Source: Roseibium sp. TrichSKD4
GTDB taxonomy: Bacteria > Pseudomonadota > Alphaproteobacteria > Rhizobiales > Stappiaceae
Assembly (NCBI RefSeq): GCF_000148725.1
Contig: NZ_GL476313.1
Location: forward strand, 62,001-126,000
Direction: 5' to 3'
DNA: 64,000 nucleotides
Part shown: one piece after another, positions 63,226-64,000 of the stretch
Layout: every line of letters begins with the position of its first letter
Numbering within the stretch: position 1 is the first letter of the stretch
Position numbers and translations under genes: made by a program
Notes under the pieces: model-generated
What the model was told of the DNA's origin: nothing
Databases searched by the model: none
The model's input: the letters and a program-made list of their open reading frames with translations, nothing else

Positions 63226-63963
63226 TTACAAACTGGGAACGTCCACTCCGTCCTCGGCGAAGGTATCCTTTACAAACTCCCACGCACCTCGAAGGTGCTC
63301 AACCAAAGCCTCTTCTGCTCTAAGAGGATCACGCTCCAAAATTGCGTCAAAAATCGCCTTATGCGCCCGATAATTTGCAAGATTCCGCTCTCTGGAGCGA
63401 TCCATCTTTGCCCAATGCGGGGCAAGCCAAGCACTAAACCCCTTGTGAACGGCTGGGAATATTGGATTTCGGCTGGTGTTAAACAGCACCTCGTGAAAGG
63501 CCATGTCGCTTTCGAAAAACTGGTCCGAGTCATCGAGCGCAGCCTTGTTTCGCGCCAACGCCGCCTTCAGTGCCGCGATATCCTCTTTTGTTGCATGAAG
63601 CGCAGCATCTCGAACCAAGCCTCGCTCGATGAACACACGGCTGCGATAGAGATTTAATACCCCATCCGGTTCATTCAGCATGTAGCGGACGATAGTCCCG
63701 GTTGCATCAATCACTGTCGAGTAATCCGGCCGCCTGACAACCGGGCGAAATCGCGGACGCGCTTCAACCAACCCCCTGTTGGCCAGTTGGGCCACTGCTT
63801 CCCTAATGACCGTCCGACTCGTACCAAACTCTTCCATCAACTCTCGTTCGGTCGGTAATGGCTTGTCGTTCTTCAATTCTCCGGAAGCAATTCGCGCCTC
63901 AATATCGGCAACAACTTCGTCAGCCGCGCGGCGGAGATTAGTAGGCTCACTGCCTGCATTCAT
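63226..63963 (-). CDS. GntR-family regulator, FadR subfamily
   Basis: This 245-residue regulator has an N-terminal winged helix (LPTERELMEEFGTSRTVIRE) and an FCD effector domain with metal-binding histidines (FHEVLFN, HKAIFDAI, HLRGAW). It is read in the same direction as the two downstream enzymes, 117 bases away, and probably represses them in the absence of a sugar acid. Only 37 bases of its upstream region are in the window. Confidence 0.9.
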   Translation of the reverse strand: MNAGSEPTNLRRAADEVVADIEARIASGELKNDKPLPTERELMEEFGTSRTVIREAVAQLANRGLVEARPRFRPVVRRPDYSTVIDATGTIVRYMLNEPDGVLNLYRSRVFIERGLVRDAALHATKEDIAALKAALARNKAALDDSDQFFESDMAFHEVLFNTSRNPIFPAVHKGFSAWLAPHWAKMDRSRERNLANYRAHKAIFDAILERDPLRAEEALVEHLRGAWEFVKDTFAEDGVDVPSL

Positions 63964-64000
63964 TTTTAATCAGACCAAACTACATTTTATGTCAGATAAA

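Overview
The window reads as chromosome of a free-living, probably marine alphaproteobacterium (Hyphomicrobiales/Stappiaceae-like or Rhodobacterales). This rests on the UgpC-type sugar ABC systems, FCD GntR and LacI regulators, the pntAB pair and hexuronate genes; no rRNA or tRNA is present to fix the taxon, so the placement is inference. Genes are densely packed, with many 4-base ATGA/GTGA overlaps.

Layout. (1) 1-9.6 kb, + strand: the 3' end of a sugar/polyol ABC transporter (two ATPases), then a tightly overlapped catabolic operon: erythritol-kinase-like FGGY kinase, D-2-hydroxyacid dehydrogenase, GlpD-like FAD dehydrogenase, class II aldolase, ribulokinase-like FGGY kinase, HAD phosphatase and fuculose-phosphate-aldolase-like protein. 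(2) 9.8-12.9 kb: pntAB transhydrogenase. (3) 13.2-17.4 kb: hexuronate catabolism (uxuA / uxuB-uxaC). (4) 17.6-43.0 kb: a locus for an alginate-like, acetylated uronate exopolysaccharide. It holds algD, a phosphomannomutase-like HAD protein, a NUDIX hydrolase, a LuxO-type sigma-54 activator, a haem-sensor hybrid kinase, a periplasmic protein of unknown function, algI, an algK-like Sel1 protein, a 71-residue membrane protein, an SGNH (AlgJ/AlgX-like) protein, alg8, a PilZ-HlyD alg44, and an RTX protein. As sequenced, the locus is broken: IS66 splits algD (8-bp duplication), IS630 splits alg8, alg44 and algK each carry a frame break, and an IS1380 element sits upstream of algD. (5) 43.1-57.0 kb: sugar-acid uptake and catabolism (hydroxypyruvate isomerase, gluconolactonase, GlcG, idonate dehydrogenase, ketogluconate reductase-like, gluconate 5-dehydrogenase, gluconokinase, GarR-like reductase, ABC transporter with a cytochrome b561-like passenger, two GntR-like LacI regulators). 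It is tied together by the palindrome TGTTATCGATAACA at four places. (6) 57.0-59.5 kb: OmpR/BaeS-type two-component system and a secreted YHS protein. (7) 59.7-61.2 kb: IS5-like element. (8) 61.3-64.0 kb: TIM-barrel isomerase, beta-hydroxyacid dehydrogenase and FadR-type regulator.

Most notable: three good -24/-12 (sigma-54) promoter matches sit in front of alg44, the phosphomannomutase-like gene and the RTX gene, each with a TTGC-type motif roughly 90-100 bp upstream, while the operon encodes its own LuxO-like sigma-54 activator. Together with the signal for precise IS excision restoring algD, this suggests a regulated polysaccharide system, now silenced or switchable. No CRISPR array, tRNA, rRNA, phage or plasmid origin was seen.
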